Assembly: GCF_001698225.1 (NCBI RefSeq)
Contig: NZ_CP016594.1
Location: 248,001-312,000 of the forward strand
DNA: 64,000 nt
Direction of reading: 5' to 3'
From: Gordonia terrae
Lineage (GTDB): Bacteria; Actinomycetota; Actinomycetes; Mycobacteriales; Mycobacteriaceae
Position 1 is the first letter of the stretch, and the number at the start of each line of letters is the position of its first letter. The notes below the pieces were generated by a model. It ran no database searches, had not been told where the DNA came from, and saw only the letters and a program-made list of their open reading frames with translations. Shown piece by piece: positions 25,424 through 33,649 of the stretch. The position numbers and the translations under genes were made by a program.

Positions 25424-26448
25424 TCGACCTCTGCCCGCGGTGCCGAATCCAGGCGCCGCATCGTCCCGGACGCGAACGCTGTCCCCGGTGTGGCGGTCCG
25501 CTGAGCGTCGTCGACGACGCCGCGCGTGCCCTGGCGGCGCGACGAGAGTCCTCGGTGCGTCCCTCGGGCCCCGGACACCCGGGCCCCCGGCATCCGGGCC
25601 CGACTTCGGCGCCCGCCGGGCGTCTGTACCGCAGTCGCAACGTGCGATGGGTGGCCCGCCGCCCACCCGAGGCCGTACCGGCCCGCCGCGGCCCCGTAGG
25701 CCGGCGTGGTCCGCGACTCATCCCTCGCTACGTCTATGTACCCACGTGGGGTCTGCACGACGAACCGACGACAGCCGACGCCGCGCACCAGAAGCTCGAC
25801 GATTCCCGCTCCCGACTGGGGCTCGCGCTGGTGCTCGCGGGTTCTGCGCTGACCGCGTCCGCGCTCGTCCATCTCGTCCGCTACATCCTGCTGGTCGTCA
25901 ACCGCGACCGTCCGCTGCCCGAGTTCCTCATCATCGCCTCGGACTGGCTCACCGTCTTCGTCGGGGTCGTCGCCTTCCTCGGATTCGTGTTGGCGACACT
26001 CGCTTTCATGCGGTGGGTGCTGGAGCTGCGCGCCGACACCTATGCGTCGGCGGGCCTGCTCGACCCGCGCCGGCCCGGTTGGGTCGCGGCATTGTCCGGG
26101 CTGCCACTGGTCAACCTGATCGGCGCCCCGCTGGTGCTGCAGGAGGTCGCCGCGCACCGTGTCGGCCAGGACCCGTCACTCGACGCCGACCTCGTGGGCC
26201 GCCGACTCCGCAAGTTGTGGGTCGCCTGGATTCTGGTCAACGTGGCGGCCGGGGCGGCGATCGTCGCCCGGCTCATCGCCTGGCGCTCGGACTCGCTGCA
26301 GACCGGGGCGAACGCGCTGGCGATGGTCATCGTCAGCACGGCGATCTCTGCAGCGTTCGCCTTCTGGATGGCGCGCCGGGTGCGGACACTGTTCGGAGCC
26401 GCCGCGGCGGCCCCGGTCCCGACGAGACGGTGGGTGGCGGTCGGATGA
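25420..26448 (+). CDS. DUF4328 membrane protein with N-terminal zinc ribbon
   Basis: A 342-residue protein. Residues 5-25 carry two CPRC motifs, a likely zinc ribbon. A Pro/Arg-rich linker follows to about 110, then four or more membrane helices at about 132-155, 168-195, 215-240 and 262-310. This matches the DUF4328 family and the M. tuberculosis protein Rv3843c, which is also next to glpQ. The function is unknown. The ATG overlaps the rhodanese stop and its own stop overlaps the glpQ start (both ATGA), so the three genes are translated together. Confidence 0.82.
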   Translation: MIDLCPRCRIQAPHRPGRERCPRCGGPLSVVDDAARALAARRESSVRPSGPGHPGPRHPGPTSAPAGRLYRSRNVRWVARRPPEAVPARRGPVGRRGPRLIPRYVYVPTWGLHDEPTTADAAHQKLDDSRSRLGLALVLAGSALTASALVHLVRYILLVVNRDRPLPEFLIIASDWLTVFVGVVAFLGFVLATLAFMRWVLELRADTYASAGLLDPRRPGWVAALSGLPLVNLIGAPLVLQEVAAHRVGQDPSLDADLVGRRLRKLWVAWILVNVAAGAAIVARLIAWRSDSLQTGANALAMVIVSTAISAAFAFWMARRVRTLFGAAAAAPVPTRRWVAVG

Positions 26449-27254
26449 ACTCAGGGGTGAACGTGGGCGCGGCCGAGAAGGTCTCGCGTTCGGGAAAGCC
26501 GGCGGTGGTGGCGCACCGCGGGGCGTCGGGTGACTGCCCGGAGCACACCCTCGCCGCCTACGAACTCGCCCTCGCACAGGGCGCGGACGGACTCGAATGC
26601 GACGTCCGGCTGACCGCCGACCACGAACTCGTCTGCGTGCACGACCGAACTGTCGACCGCACGTCCGACGGCTCGGGCATCGTCAGCGAGATGACCCTCG
26701 CCGAACTGCGCGAACTCGACTTCGGCAGCTGGCACGCGTCGGGTGGGCCGGCATCGATCCTGACACTGCGGGAGCTGCTGACGCTCACCCTGGACTGGCG
26801 TCGTCCCGTCCGGTTGTTCATCGAGACCAAGCACCCGGTTCGTTTCGGCAGTCTCGTCGAGCAGAAACTCCTCGAGATGCTGCACGAGTTCGGGGTGGCG
26901 ACTCCGCCGTCGGCCGATCACAGCCGCGCCGTGGTCATCTCGTTCTCCTCGGCGGGGGTCTGGCGGATACGACGCCACGCACCCATGCTGCCGACGATCC
27001 TGCTCGGCGACACCGCTCGGGTTCTCGGCGGCGGCGCCGCCACAGCGGTGGGAGCGACCGGCATCGGGCCGTCGGTGATGACCTTGCGGCAGTATCCCGA
27101 GATCGTCGACCGCGCCGCGGCAGCCGGTCGGGTCACCTATTGCTGGACCGTCGACGAGCTGGTCGACGTCCAGCTCTGCGCCGACCTCGGTGTGCGGTGG
27201 CTGGCCACCAACCATCCGGCGAAGGTCCGCGATTGGCTGGTCACCGTCGACTGA
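26445..27254 (+). CDS. glpQ: Glycerophosphodiester phosphodiesterase
   Basis: A 269-residue GDPD-family enzyme that releases glycerol-3-phosphate from glycerophosphodiesters. The catalytic HRGASGDCPEHT segment supplies His24-Arg25, Glu51 and Asp53 lie in LECDVRL, and His66 in VCVHDRTVD; these are the metal and acid/base residues of the family. There is no signal peptide, so it likely acts in the cytoplasm on lipid-turnover products. Length matches M. tuberculosis GlpQ1 (about 274). The start overlaps the previous stop (ATGA). Confidence 0.9.
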   Translation: MNSGVNVGAAEKVSRSGKPAVVAHRGASGDCPEHTLAAYELALAQGADGLECDVRLTADHELVCVHDRTVDRTSDGSGIVSEMTLAELRELDFGSWHASGGPASILTLRELLTLTLDWRRPVRLFIETKHPVRFGSLVEQKLLEMLHEFGVATPPSADHSRAVVISFSSAGVWRIRRHAPMLPTILLGDTARVLGGGAATAVGATGIGPSVMTLRQYPEIVDRAAAAGRVTYCWTVDELVDVQLCADLGVRWLATNHPAKVRDWLVTVD

Positions 27255-27310
27255 CCGCTGCGCGTACGACGCTGTCGGGCGTCGCGGTGGGGGCGTGAGA
27301 GAGTGGACCG

Positions 27311-28234
27311 ATGGGCAAGAAGAGCAAACGGGGCAGTGGACCACGTCCGGGAAGCAATCGAGCCGAGCGCGTGGCGGCACGGAAGGCACGGCAGGCGGCA
27401 GCTCTGGCGCCGCCGCCCCGGCCGTTCGCCGGGTTCGCGTCCGAGTGCGACTTCGTCGCGCTGCGGACCTTCGTCGCCTCGGCGACCGCGCGACTGGAAC
27501 TCAACGAACCGGCCGGATCGCGCAACGACGTCTCCATCGTGACGATCCTGCCCGGCGCGGTGCCCGCTCTCGCGCGCGAGGTCGACGGTGCCACAGAGGG
27601 ATTCGTGGGTCTGCAGACCGACCCGGACCGGACGGCGCTGGCCGTCGAACTGGCTGCGGCCATCGCATGGTCCGCGCATGCCGAGGCCGGCAGTGAATTC
27701 GACCTCGACGCCGCCGACGAGGCCCCGACGCTCGACGAGGTCGTGAACACCGACGCCGTCCTGGACATCACGGTCCACCAGGACTTCGGCTGGTGGTTCG
27801 TGGAGGGCACCGACGTCCCCGCCGAGATCACGGCGATGTTCGAGCGCGCCAACGACTCCGTGCTGCCGACGGCGCGACTGGTGGTCGACAGCGGCGCGAG
27901 TGCGCCCTGGTGGGTCGACGCCGGAGAGCGTGCCCACCTGCGCTGGATTCGGCCCGAGCCGGAAGATGATCTGATGTCGGCGATGGCGCGGCTCCACGCC
28001 GCCGGACGGCTGACGATCGGCGAGGGGTCGCGCTTCGCCGGGTCGTTCCGCACCCATGGGCTGCTCGTCCCGGTCTTCGACCTCGACAACGAGATGCACC
28101 ACGAGGAGTGGTACGCCGGTCTGAATCAGTTCGACCAGTGGCTCGGCGAGGCGCTCGCCGACACGTCGCCGCTCACGATAGAACAGCGCAGCTCGCGGGA
28201 CGGCATCCGCGGCCGACAGGTGACCCTGCGCTGA
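27311..28234 (+). CDS. DUF5926-like conserved protein
   Basis: A 307-residue soluble protein with a basic, Arg/Lys-rich N terminus (MGKKSKRGSG, then NRAERVAARKARQ), as in the actinobacterial DUF5926 family, sometimes wrongly labelled SecA-like. The rest is an alpha/beta protein with no catalytic motif I can name; WWFVEGTDVP near 158 and APWWVDAG near 198 are conserved-looking. The ATG has only a weak ribosome-binding site; GAGAGT sits 6 nt upstream and could be a poor -10. It follows glpQ by 56 bp. Function unknown. Confidence 0.7.
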   Translation: MGKKSKRGSGPRPGSNRAERVAARKARQAAALAPPPRPFAGFASECDFVALRTFVASATARLELNEPAGSRNDVSIVTILPGAVPALAREVDGATEGFVGLQTDPDRTALAVELAAAIAWSAHAEAGSEFDLDAADEAPTLDEVVNTDAVLDITVHQDFGWWFVEGTDVPAEITAMFERANDSVLPTARLVVDSGASAPWWVDAGERAHLRWIRPEPEDDLMSAMARLHAAGRLTIGEGSRFAGSFRTHGLLVPVFDLDNEMHHEEWYAGLNQFDQWLGEALADTSPLTIEQRSSRDGIRGRQVTLR

Positions 28235-28280
28235 TCGCCGCGCCCCCTGCTAGCTGATCCGAGAGAACCACACAAGCTCC

Positions 28281-28461
28281 GGTCCCTGAGGTGTGGGGAG
28301 AGTAAGCGTCGGCCACTCCTGCTCCCCGAGGTGCGAGGAGAGCAAGCGGCCGGCCACCCCCTGCTCCCTGAGGTGCGAGGAGCGATAGCGACGAGCCACG
28401 AAGGGCATGGTGAGGCAGCCACCATACCCTCGTGGCTCGCTTCGCTCGCATCTCAGGGAGC
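28281..28461. repeat. Mosaic palindromic intergenic repeat, copy B with two extra half units
   Basis: The complete unit is 28363-28461: outer ends GCTCCCTGAG and CTCAGGGAGC, an inner GAGCCACGAAGGG facing CCCTCGTGGCTC, and a central ATGGTG-N7-CACCAT hairpin. Two further left-half units precede it at about 28281 and 28320, spaced 40-42 bp. It lies between convergent genes and may also stop transcription. Confidence 0.7.
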
Positions 28462-28476
28462 CAGAACGCTTCGGCG

Positions 28477-29013
28477 TCAGATGTTCCCGCCGGCCGCAGG
28501 GGGTGCGGTGGCGTCGGAGGTCTTGTCGCCGTTGAACTCTCGTTCGACGAAGTTCTCGAGGTCGAAGAGGTTGCCGTTGCAGCGCTCGGCGATGGTCTGC
28601 AGGGTCGTCATGGTCGCGACCTCTTCGACCTGCTCCTTGAGGAACCACTGCACGAACTGCTCACCCAGGTAGTCGCCGGTGTCCCGGGCCGACTTGGCGA
28701 GGTCGACGACCTGCTGGGTGACCGTCTTCTCTTGTGCGAGAGCGAGATCGATGGGCGCGCGGTAGTCCTCGAAGCGGTTGTTGGGCGCCGGGATGCCGGG
28801 GATCTCGACCTCCATGTCCCGGTCGAGGAAGTACTGCACGATCATCATCGCGTGATTGCGCTCCTCGACTGCCTGGCGGTAGAAGAGCTTCGCGAGCTGC
28901 GGCATGTCGTGGTTGTCGAAGTAGGTGGCGACCGCGATGTACTGCTGAGAAGCGTAGAACTCGTTGCTGATCTGGTCGTGCAGCAGTTGGTGGAATTTCG
29001 TGTGTTCGGTCAT
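28477..29013 (-). CDS. bfrB: Ferritin (BfrB-like)
   Basis: A 178-residue non-haem ferritin, close in length to M. tuberculosis BfrB (181). Twenty-four copies form an iron-storage shell. Ferroxidase residues are visible: Glu18 (NEFYASQQY), Glu51 and His54 (VEERNHAM), and Glu/Gln in the third and fourth helices (AQEKTV, KEQVEEVATM). A start at 29013 (MTEHTKF) is chosen because TACGAT ends 7 nt upstream; an ATG at 29022 is inside that -10. An IdeR-like iron box at 29051-29069 fits the iron-induced control known for mycobacterial bfrB. Confidence 0.93.
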   Translation of the reverse strand: MTEHTKFHQLLHDQISNEFYASQQYIAVATYFDNHDMPQLAKLFYRQAVEERNHAMMIVQYFLDRDMEVEIPGIPAPNNRFEDYRAPIDLALAQEKTVTQQVVDLAKSARDTGDYLGEQFVQWFLKEQVEEVATMTTLQTIAERCNGNLFDLENFVEREFNGDKTSDATAPPAAGGNI

Positions 29014-29020
29014 GTGGCCC

Positions 29021-29026
29021 ATCGTA
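29021..29026 (-). promoter_or_regulatory. -10 element of bfrB (leaderless)
   Basis: TACGAT on the minus strand ends 7 nt before the ATG at 29013. Confidence 0.5.
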
Positions 29027-29050
29027 GGGCCGAAAAATGGCTCTCACCAG

Positions 29051-29069
29051 CAAGTTCAGGCTAACTAAG
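29051..29069 (-). promoter_or_regulatory. IdeR-like iron box upstream of bfrB
   Basis: On the minus strand the 19-mer reads CTTAGTTAGCCTGAACTTG and matches 12 of 19 positions of TTAGGTTAGSCTAACCTAA, including the core GTTAGCCT. It lies about 25 bp upstream of the -10, a place suited to activation by iron-loaded IdeR. Confidence 0.55.
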
Positions 29070-29098
29070 GCAAGTCTCGCCTGCGTTTGGGAACCCTT

Positions 29099-30490
29099 CT
29101 ACGACGGCCCGCCGGCGTCGACGAGAAGGTCGTCGGGGATGGGTTGACCTGCACGGAGGAGTGCGAAGAACTCCTCGGTCTGTTCGTTGACCGGTAGTGC
29201 GAGTCCCTCATCGGTGAAGGTGCTCTCGCCGGCGGGTGTGGTCGTGGTGATGGGGTCCCGAAGAGCGAACATGAGCGACGCGAGGTTCCAGATGTGATCT
29301 CGCTCATCGACTGTGAGCGCATCGATGGCGCCGCCGATGAAGCCGAAGAGCCGGAACGGATTCAGCAGCACCGTCGGACTGGTGGCGCGAGAGACCAGTG
29401 CCGCGAGGAACTTCCGCTGATTGACGACTCGCTCGAGGTCGGCGCGGGGGAATGCACGGGTGCGCACCAGGCCCAGTGCCTGGCGGCCGTCGAGGCGGTG
29501 GCAGCCCTTCGCAAGGCGCAGTCCGGCTTTCGGGTCGTTGAGCGGCTGGTCGATACACATGTCGACGCCGCCGACCGCGTCGACCAGGGTGTCGAACCCG
29601 CCGAAGCCGATCTCGGCGTAGTGGTCGATGTGGATTCCGGTGAGGTTCTCCACGGTCTGCACGAGCAGCGCCGGACCGCCGATGCTGAACGAGGCGTTGA
29701 TCTTCAGACTGCCCTGGCCCGGGACCTCCACGTACAGGTCGCGCGGGATGCTCACCACGATCGCCTTGCCGCCGCCGGGTGGGTTGTGGACGAGCATGAT
29801 CGTGTCGGTGCGGGATCCGTCGGCGTCACCGGTCGCGAGTGCCCGGCGTTGTTCCTCGGTGAGATCGGAGCGCGAGTCGGTGCCGACGATGAGCCAGTTG
29901 GTGCCGGGGGTGTCCGACGGGCGTCCGGCATAGGCCCGCAGCGCGTCGATGCGGTCGAGTCTGGAGTCGTAGTAGAACAGCAGTCCGACAGACCCGAGGA
30001 CGACGACGAGCAGCAGGATCAGCAAGACCTTGCCGATGCGGACCGCGCGACGGCCGCCGCGTCGAGGACGGGGCGGCGTGGTCGGGCGCGGGGGCGCGGG
30101 TGGGGGACCGGCGGATCGGTCACGGCTTCGACGGTCCGCGGGTGACGACCGACGGCCGCGGGAGCGATCGTCCGGGATCGGCTCGGGTTTCTGGGTGGGG
30201 GCATACCCGCCCGGACCGGGTTGCCCCGACGGGGAGGGCCGGTCGGCCGGGGCGGGATGTGGCGGACGGCCGCCGGCACCGGCCGCCGGGGCGCGGCGCG
30301 GGTCGGGTCCGCGTGCGGGGATCCGCGGCATGGCCTGCGGATGAGCGGACGGGCCGACGGCGCCGGGAGGTGGGCGATGGCCCTGGCCGGGCGGTGGTCC
30401 CGGGCGCAGCGGCGGGCCCGCTGGCCGCCCGGGCGGCATCGGTGGCCCGGGGCGACCTCGCCGGAGGATCGGCGGGTCCTGCTCGTTCAT
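29099..30490 (-). CDS. LytR-CpsA-Psr (LCP) family cell-wall ligase
   Basis: A 463-residue membrane-anchored LCP protein. Such enzymes attach polymers, in mycobacteria arabinogalactan, to peptidoglycan. Residues 1-145 are cytoplasmic and extremely Pro/Arg-rich; one membrane helix lies at about 150-172 (VLLILLLVVVLGSVGLLF). The extracellular LCP domain (about 195-360) has NWLIVGTDSR, a GSRTDTIMLVH motif and SIPRDLYVEVPG with its conserved Arg, then GGVDMCIDQPL and LVRTRAFPRADLERVVNQRKFL with its Arg and Gln-Arg motif. ATG 30490 is set by TACATT 7 nt upstream. It ends about 85 bp before bfrB on the same strand. Confidence 0.88.
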   Translation of the reverse strand: MNEQDPPILRRGRPGPPMPPGRPAGPPLRPGPPPGQGHRPPPGAVGPSAHPQAMPRIPARGPDPRRAPAAGAGGRPPHPAPADRPSPSGQPGPGGYAPTQKPEPIPDDRSRGRRSSPADRRSRDRSAGPPPAPPRPTTPPRPRRGGRRAVRIGKVLLILLLVVVLGSVGLLFYYDSRLDRIDALRAYAGRPSDTPGTNWLIVGTDSRSDLTEEQRRALATGDADGSRTDTIMLVHNPPGGGKAIVVSIPRDLYVEVPGQGSLKINASFSIGGPALLVQTVENLTGIHIDHYAEIGFGGFDTLVDAVGGVDMCIDQPLNDPKAGLRLAKGCHRLDGRQALGLVRTRAFPRADLERVVNQRKFLAALVSRATSPTVLLNPFRLFGFIGGAIDALTVDERDHIWNLASLMFALRDPITTTTPAGESTFTDEGLALPVNEQTEEFFALLRAGQPIPDDLLVDAGGPS

Positions 30491-30497
30491 CCCATCA

Positions 30498-30503
30498 AAT
30501 GTA
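30498..30503 (-). promoter_or_regulatory. -10 element of the LCP gene (leaderless)
   Basis: TACATT on the minus strand ends 7 nt before the ATG at 30490. Confidence 0.55.
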
Positions 30504-30620
30504 CGCATGGGCGGCCGTGAGGGATGTCGGTCGGTTGGTGTGTGAGGTGGCGTCGACGCCTTCGAGGAGTGATTCGTCACCGAGGTCTCGATCCGGCCCG
30601 AACGGGGTACAGGACTCGCC

Positions 30621-32024
30621 ATGACCGACAAACATGTCGCCGAAGCGGGCGACTCCGAGGAGACCGGGACCGGCGCCGGGGCCGACGGTGGGCACACCCC
30701 GCTGCGGCGGGCCATCACCGGCAAGTTGCTGTTCCTGTTCATCCTGGGCGATGTCCTCGGCGCGGGTATCTACGCGCTCGTGGGCGAGGTCGCCGGTGAG
30801 GTCGGCGGCGCGATCTGGGTCCCGCTGGCGCTGGCCCTGGCGCTGGCGATGCTGACCGCGGCGTCGTATGCCGAACTCGTCACCAAGTACCCGCGGGCCG
30901 GCGGGGCCGCGGTGTTCGCGCGGCATGCCTACCGCCATCCGCTCGTCTCGTTCCTGGTCGGCTTCTGCATGCTGGCCGCCGGGGTGACGAGTGCCGCCGG
31001 ACTCGCGCTCGCCTTCGCGGGCGACTACCTGCAGGTCTTCCTCGACGTTCCGACCACCGTGGCGGCTCTGGTGTTCCTGCTCGCGGTCGCGGCGCTCAAC
31101 GCCCGCGGGATCAGAGAGTCCCTGAGCGCGAACGTGGTGATGACCGTCGTGGAGGTCTCCGGGCTCGTCCTCGTCGTCGTGCTGGCCGGCATCGTCCTCG
31201 GTCGTGGTGACGGAGAGCCGCAGCGGGTGCTGGAGTTCACCGACGAGACCACACCGGCGCTGGCCGTTCTCGGTGCGGCATTGCTCGCCTACTACTCGTT
31301 CGTCGGCTTCGAGACCTCGGCCAACATGGCCGAAGAGGTCCGTGACGTGCGGCGGGTGTATCCGAAGGCGCTGTTCGGTGCACTGCTCACGGCCGGCGTC
31401 GTGTACGTGCTCGTCGGCCTCGCGGTGTCGGTGGTCGCACCACCCGAGCGGCTGGTGGAGTCGTCGGGGCCGCTGCTGGAGGTCGTCTCGATCGCCGACG
31501 TCGGGATACCCGACCAGCTGTACTCCCTGATCGCGCTGATCGCTGTCGCGAACGGTGCGTTGCTCACGATGATCATGGCGTCGCGCCTGACCTTCGGCAT
31601 GGCACGGGACGGGCTGCTCCCGGGTGCACTGGCAAAGGTGCTGCCCGGTCGTCGCACGCCGTGGACGGCGATCGTGGCCACGACCGCGGTCGCAATGATC
31701 CTCTCGGCGACGGGCACGGTCGCGGCGCTCGCCGAGACGGTGGTGCTCCTGCTGCTGTTCGTCTTCGTCAGCACCAACGTCGCCGTGCTCGTGCTGCGCC
31801 GCGATCGCACGGACACCGACCACTTTCGGACCCCGACGATCGTTCCGATACTCGCGGTGGTCTCCTGCATCGTGCTGATGACACAGCAGAGCGCGTCGAC
31901 ATGGCTGCGCGCAGGCATCCTGATCGTCGTCGGACTCGTGCTCTATCTGCTCGCGCGGGTCACCGGGTCGGGTGGACGGCCGGTCGCCGAGGATGGTCGC
32001 GATGACGCCGAGCGCCTCACCTGA
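30621..32024 (+). CDS. APC superfamily amino acid permease
   Basis: A 467-residue transporter with about twelve helices. The first helix carries GDVLGAGIYALVGEVAG (about 43-60), the broken substrate-binding helix of the APC fold, and GFETSANMAEEVRD near 233-247 is the conserved loop of the amino acid/polyamine group. A hydrophilic N-terminal tail of about 30 residues is acidic. The substrate cannot be told. The gene is divergent from the LCP gene; no clear ribosome-binding site precedes the ATG. Two hairpins follow it (32058-32073 and 32116-32130). Confidence 0.85.
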   Translation: MTDKHVAEAGDSEETGTGAGADGGHTPLRRAITGKLLFLFILGDVLGAGIYALVGEVAGEVGGAIWVPLALALALAMLTAASYAELVTKYPRAGGAAVFARHAYRHPLVSFLVGFCMLAAGVTSAAGLALAFAGDYLQVFLDVPTTVAALVFLLAVAALNARGIRESLSANVVMTVVEVSGLVLVVVLAGIVLGRGDGEPQRVLEFTDETTPALAVLGAALLAYYSFVGFETSANMAEEVRDVRRVYPKALFGALLTAGVVYVLVGLAVSVVAPPERLVESSGPLLEVVSIADVGIPDQLYSLIALIAVANGALLTMIMASRLTFGMARDGLLPGALAKVLPGRRTPWTAIVATTAVAMILSATGTVAALAETVVLLLLFVFVSTNVAVLVLRRDRTDTDHFRTPTIVPILAVVSCIVLMTQQSASTWLRAGILIVVGLVLYLLARVTGSGGRPVAEDGRDDAERLT

Positions 32025-32057
32025 CGCGAATGCTGCTCGCGCGGAGGTCGTTTCGTC

Positions 32058-32130
32058 ACCTCCGGTCGGAGGTCAGAGGTGCGGGCCCATGACCGGGGAA
32101 TCCGTGTGATCTCGAGCCCGGAATCCGGGC
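32058..32130. terminator. Two hairpins between convergent permease and MpaB-like genes
   Basis: ACCTCC-GGTC-GGAGGT (32058-32073) and GCCCGG-AAT-CCGGGC (32116-32130) are perfect inverted repeats. Neither has a T run. They probably end transcription from one or both genes. Confidence 0.45.
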
Positions 32131-32217
32131 ACAACATCATCCGGATCCGGTGCCATCGGCTCCCGGGTCCCGGACCGCGTCACGACGGCGCAGCGAACGA
32201 CAGCCCCGATGCGTCGA

Positions 32218-33465
32218 TCAGCGCTCCGCGAGTGACCCGATCTCCGGTGCATCGGGGCCGAAGTGGCGGAAGAGGGCACGACGCCGTGCGCGAGCGCCGG
32301 TCCATTCCAGATAGCGCGGGCCGACCGGCGTCCGCGCGATGACCTGGTAGGTGAGCGTGTTGCGCACCCAGGCGAGACCGAAGGCCCAGGGCAGGGCCGG
32401 CCGCAGACCGAGGTCGCGCATGCCGCGTACCCCCAGGAAGCCCTGCAGCATGCTGACCAGGCGCGCTCGGGTGTAGCGCGCGGCCACGCGGGGGAACAGC
32501 CGGTAGTGCAGGCGACTCTGGGCGTCGACGATCGCGGTGGTGAGCGCCGCACCGGCGTCGGTCACGTCGTGTTGCGTCAGCAGGACCGCGTAACTCAGCT
32601 GATGCTGGTCGCGTTCGGAGTCGAAGAGCCAGTCGTCGTCGACGCCGATCAGCCAGCCGACGTACTTCCACAGGTGCATCAGGGCACGCGAGTCGTCGCG
32701 GCTCACGGGGACCCCGAGCGCACGGACGCCCATCATCAAGGCGCCGCTGAACAGGTTGAGGGTGGCGGCAAGGTCGGACTGGTTGATCGGCAGGCCCCAC
32801 TGGTCGATGTCCCAGCGACCGTTGTGTTCGTACCTCTCGTTGACCAGGGCATGCATCAGGCGCACGTGGACGGTGAGCCGCCAGCCCTCGCCGTCGCGTG
32901 CCATGCCACCCGGCTCGCCGACCGCGATGGCCCAGGTCTGTGTCTCACCGAGTCGTCGGATGACGGTGTTCCCGGTGAGTCCGCCGGTCGCGACCAGCAG
33001 GTCGGCGGGTCCGCCGAAGCGGTAGCCGCCGATCAGGGAGAGCTGCAGCAGGACGTCGTTCGCGTTCTGGCCGAAGCGTCGGTAGACAGCGGCGCCGCGG
33101 TCGCAGAGGTCGGGATCGACCCAGTCGGGCGTCTTCTCGACCAGCGCGAAGAAGTCACGAAGCGCGGCCGGGGCGTCGGACGGCATGTCGCCGGCGAGCG
33201 CCTGCTCGAACTGGCGCATCGTCACCCGGCCGTCCACACCTCGGGGCAGGCGCATGGCCCGGACCAGCGTCGCGGCGGGTTCGTCCCGTGTGCGCAACCG
33301 GCGTCCGAGCTGCGCGAGCTCGTCGTCATCGGGTTCGCGAAGGTGGTTGTAGACCTTCAGGAGTTTGCCGATGCGTCGGCCGCGGGACTCGGCGGCCCGA
33401 TGCCGTCGCGGGAAGGGGAGGCTCGCCGGCTCGGTGGCCGGGCCGGGCGGCACATCGACAGTCAT
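32218..33465 (-). CDS. Oxygenase MpaB family protein, DUF2236, similar to latex-clearing protein
   Basis: A 415-residue member of the DUF2236 family, which includes the rubber oxygenase Lcp of Streptomyces and Gordonia and the fungal MpaB. Lcp is a b-type haem enzyme. The conserved RLMHALVNE segment offers His205 as the proximal haem ligand, and VIRRLGETQTWA near 168-179 corresponds to the distal region with conserved Arg and Thr. Length is close to Lcp (about 400). Unlike Lcp it shows no Tat or Sec signal peptide, so it would act inside the cell; a rubber substrate is therefore unlikely. Start ATG 33465 lies 6 nt after TAGATT. The 21-bp repeat array lies just upstream. Confidence 0.8.
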   Translation of the reverse strand: MTVDVPPGPATEPASLPFPRRHRAAESRGRRIGKLLKVYNHLREPDDDELAQLGRRLRTRDEPAATLVRAMRLPRGVDGRVTMRQFEQALAGDMPSDAPAALRDFFALVEKTPDWVDPDLCDRGAAVYRRFGQNANDVLLQLSLIGGYRFGGPADLLVATGGLTGNTVIRRLGETQTWAIAVGEPGGMARDGEGWRLTVHVRLMHALVNERYEHNGRWDIDQWGLPINQSDLAATLNLFSGALMMGVRALGVPVSRDDSRALMHLWKYVGWLIGVDDDWLFDSERDQHQLSYAVLLTQHDVTDAGAALTTAIVDAQSRLHYRLFPRVAARYTRARLVSMLQGFLGVRGMRDLGLRPALPWAFGLAWVRNTLTYQVIARTPVGPRYLEWTGARARRRALFRHFGPDAPEIGSLAER

Positions 33466-33471
33466 GAGACG

Positions 33472-33477
33472 AATCTA
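33472..33477 (-). promoter_or_regulatory. -10 element of the MpaB-like gene (leaderless)
   Basis: TAGATT on the minus strand ends 6 nt before the ATG at 33465. A hairpin CACCGT-GTTCA-ACGGTG (33489-33505) lies where the -35 would be. Confidence 0.5.
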
Positions 33478-33516
33478 GCGAATCATCTCACCGTGTTCAA
33501 CGGTGCTCGGGTAGGG

Positions 33517-33642
33517 CGCACAGTCGACGGAAGTGGACGCACGGTCGACGAAAACGGACGCACAGTCAACGGAGATGGACGCACGGTCGACGAAAACGGG
33601 GGCACAGTCGGCGGGAAACGATGCACGGTCGACGGGTGTCGG
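33517..33642. repeat. Six 21-bp tandem repeats arranged as three 42-bp dimers
   Basis: Six consecutive 21-bp units begin at 33517, 33538, 33559, 33580, 33601 and 33622. Each begins with a CGCAC-like word (GGCAC and TGCAC in the last two), and four of the six contain the palindrome GTCGAC. Odd units read CACAGTC and even units CACGGTC, so the true period is 42 bp. Units of 21 bp equal two helical turns, which places every GTCGAC on one face of the DNA. The array fills the gap between the CPBP gene stop (33650) and the MpaB-like promoter. Confidence 0.85.
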
Positions 33643-33649
33643 GGGCCGC

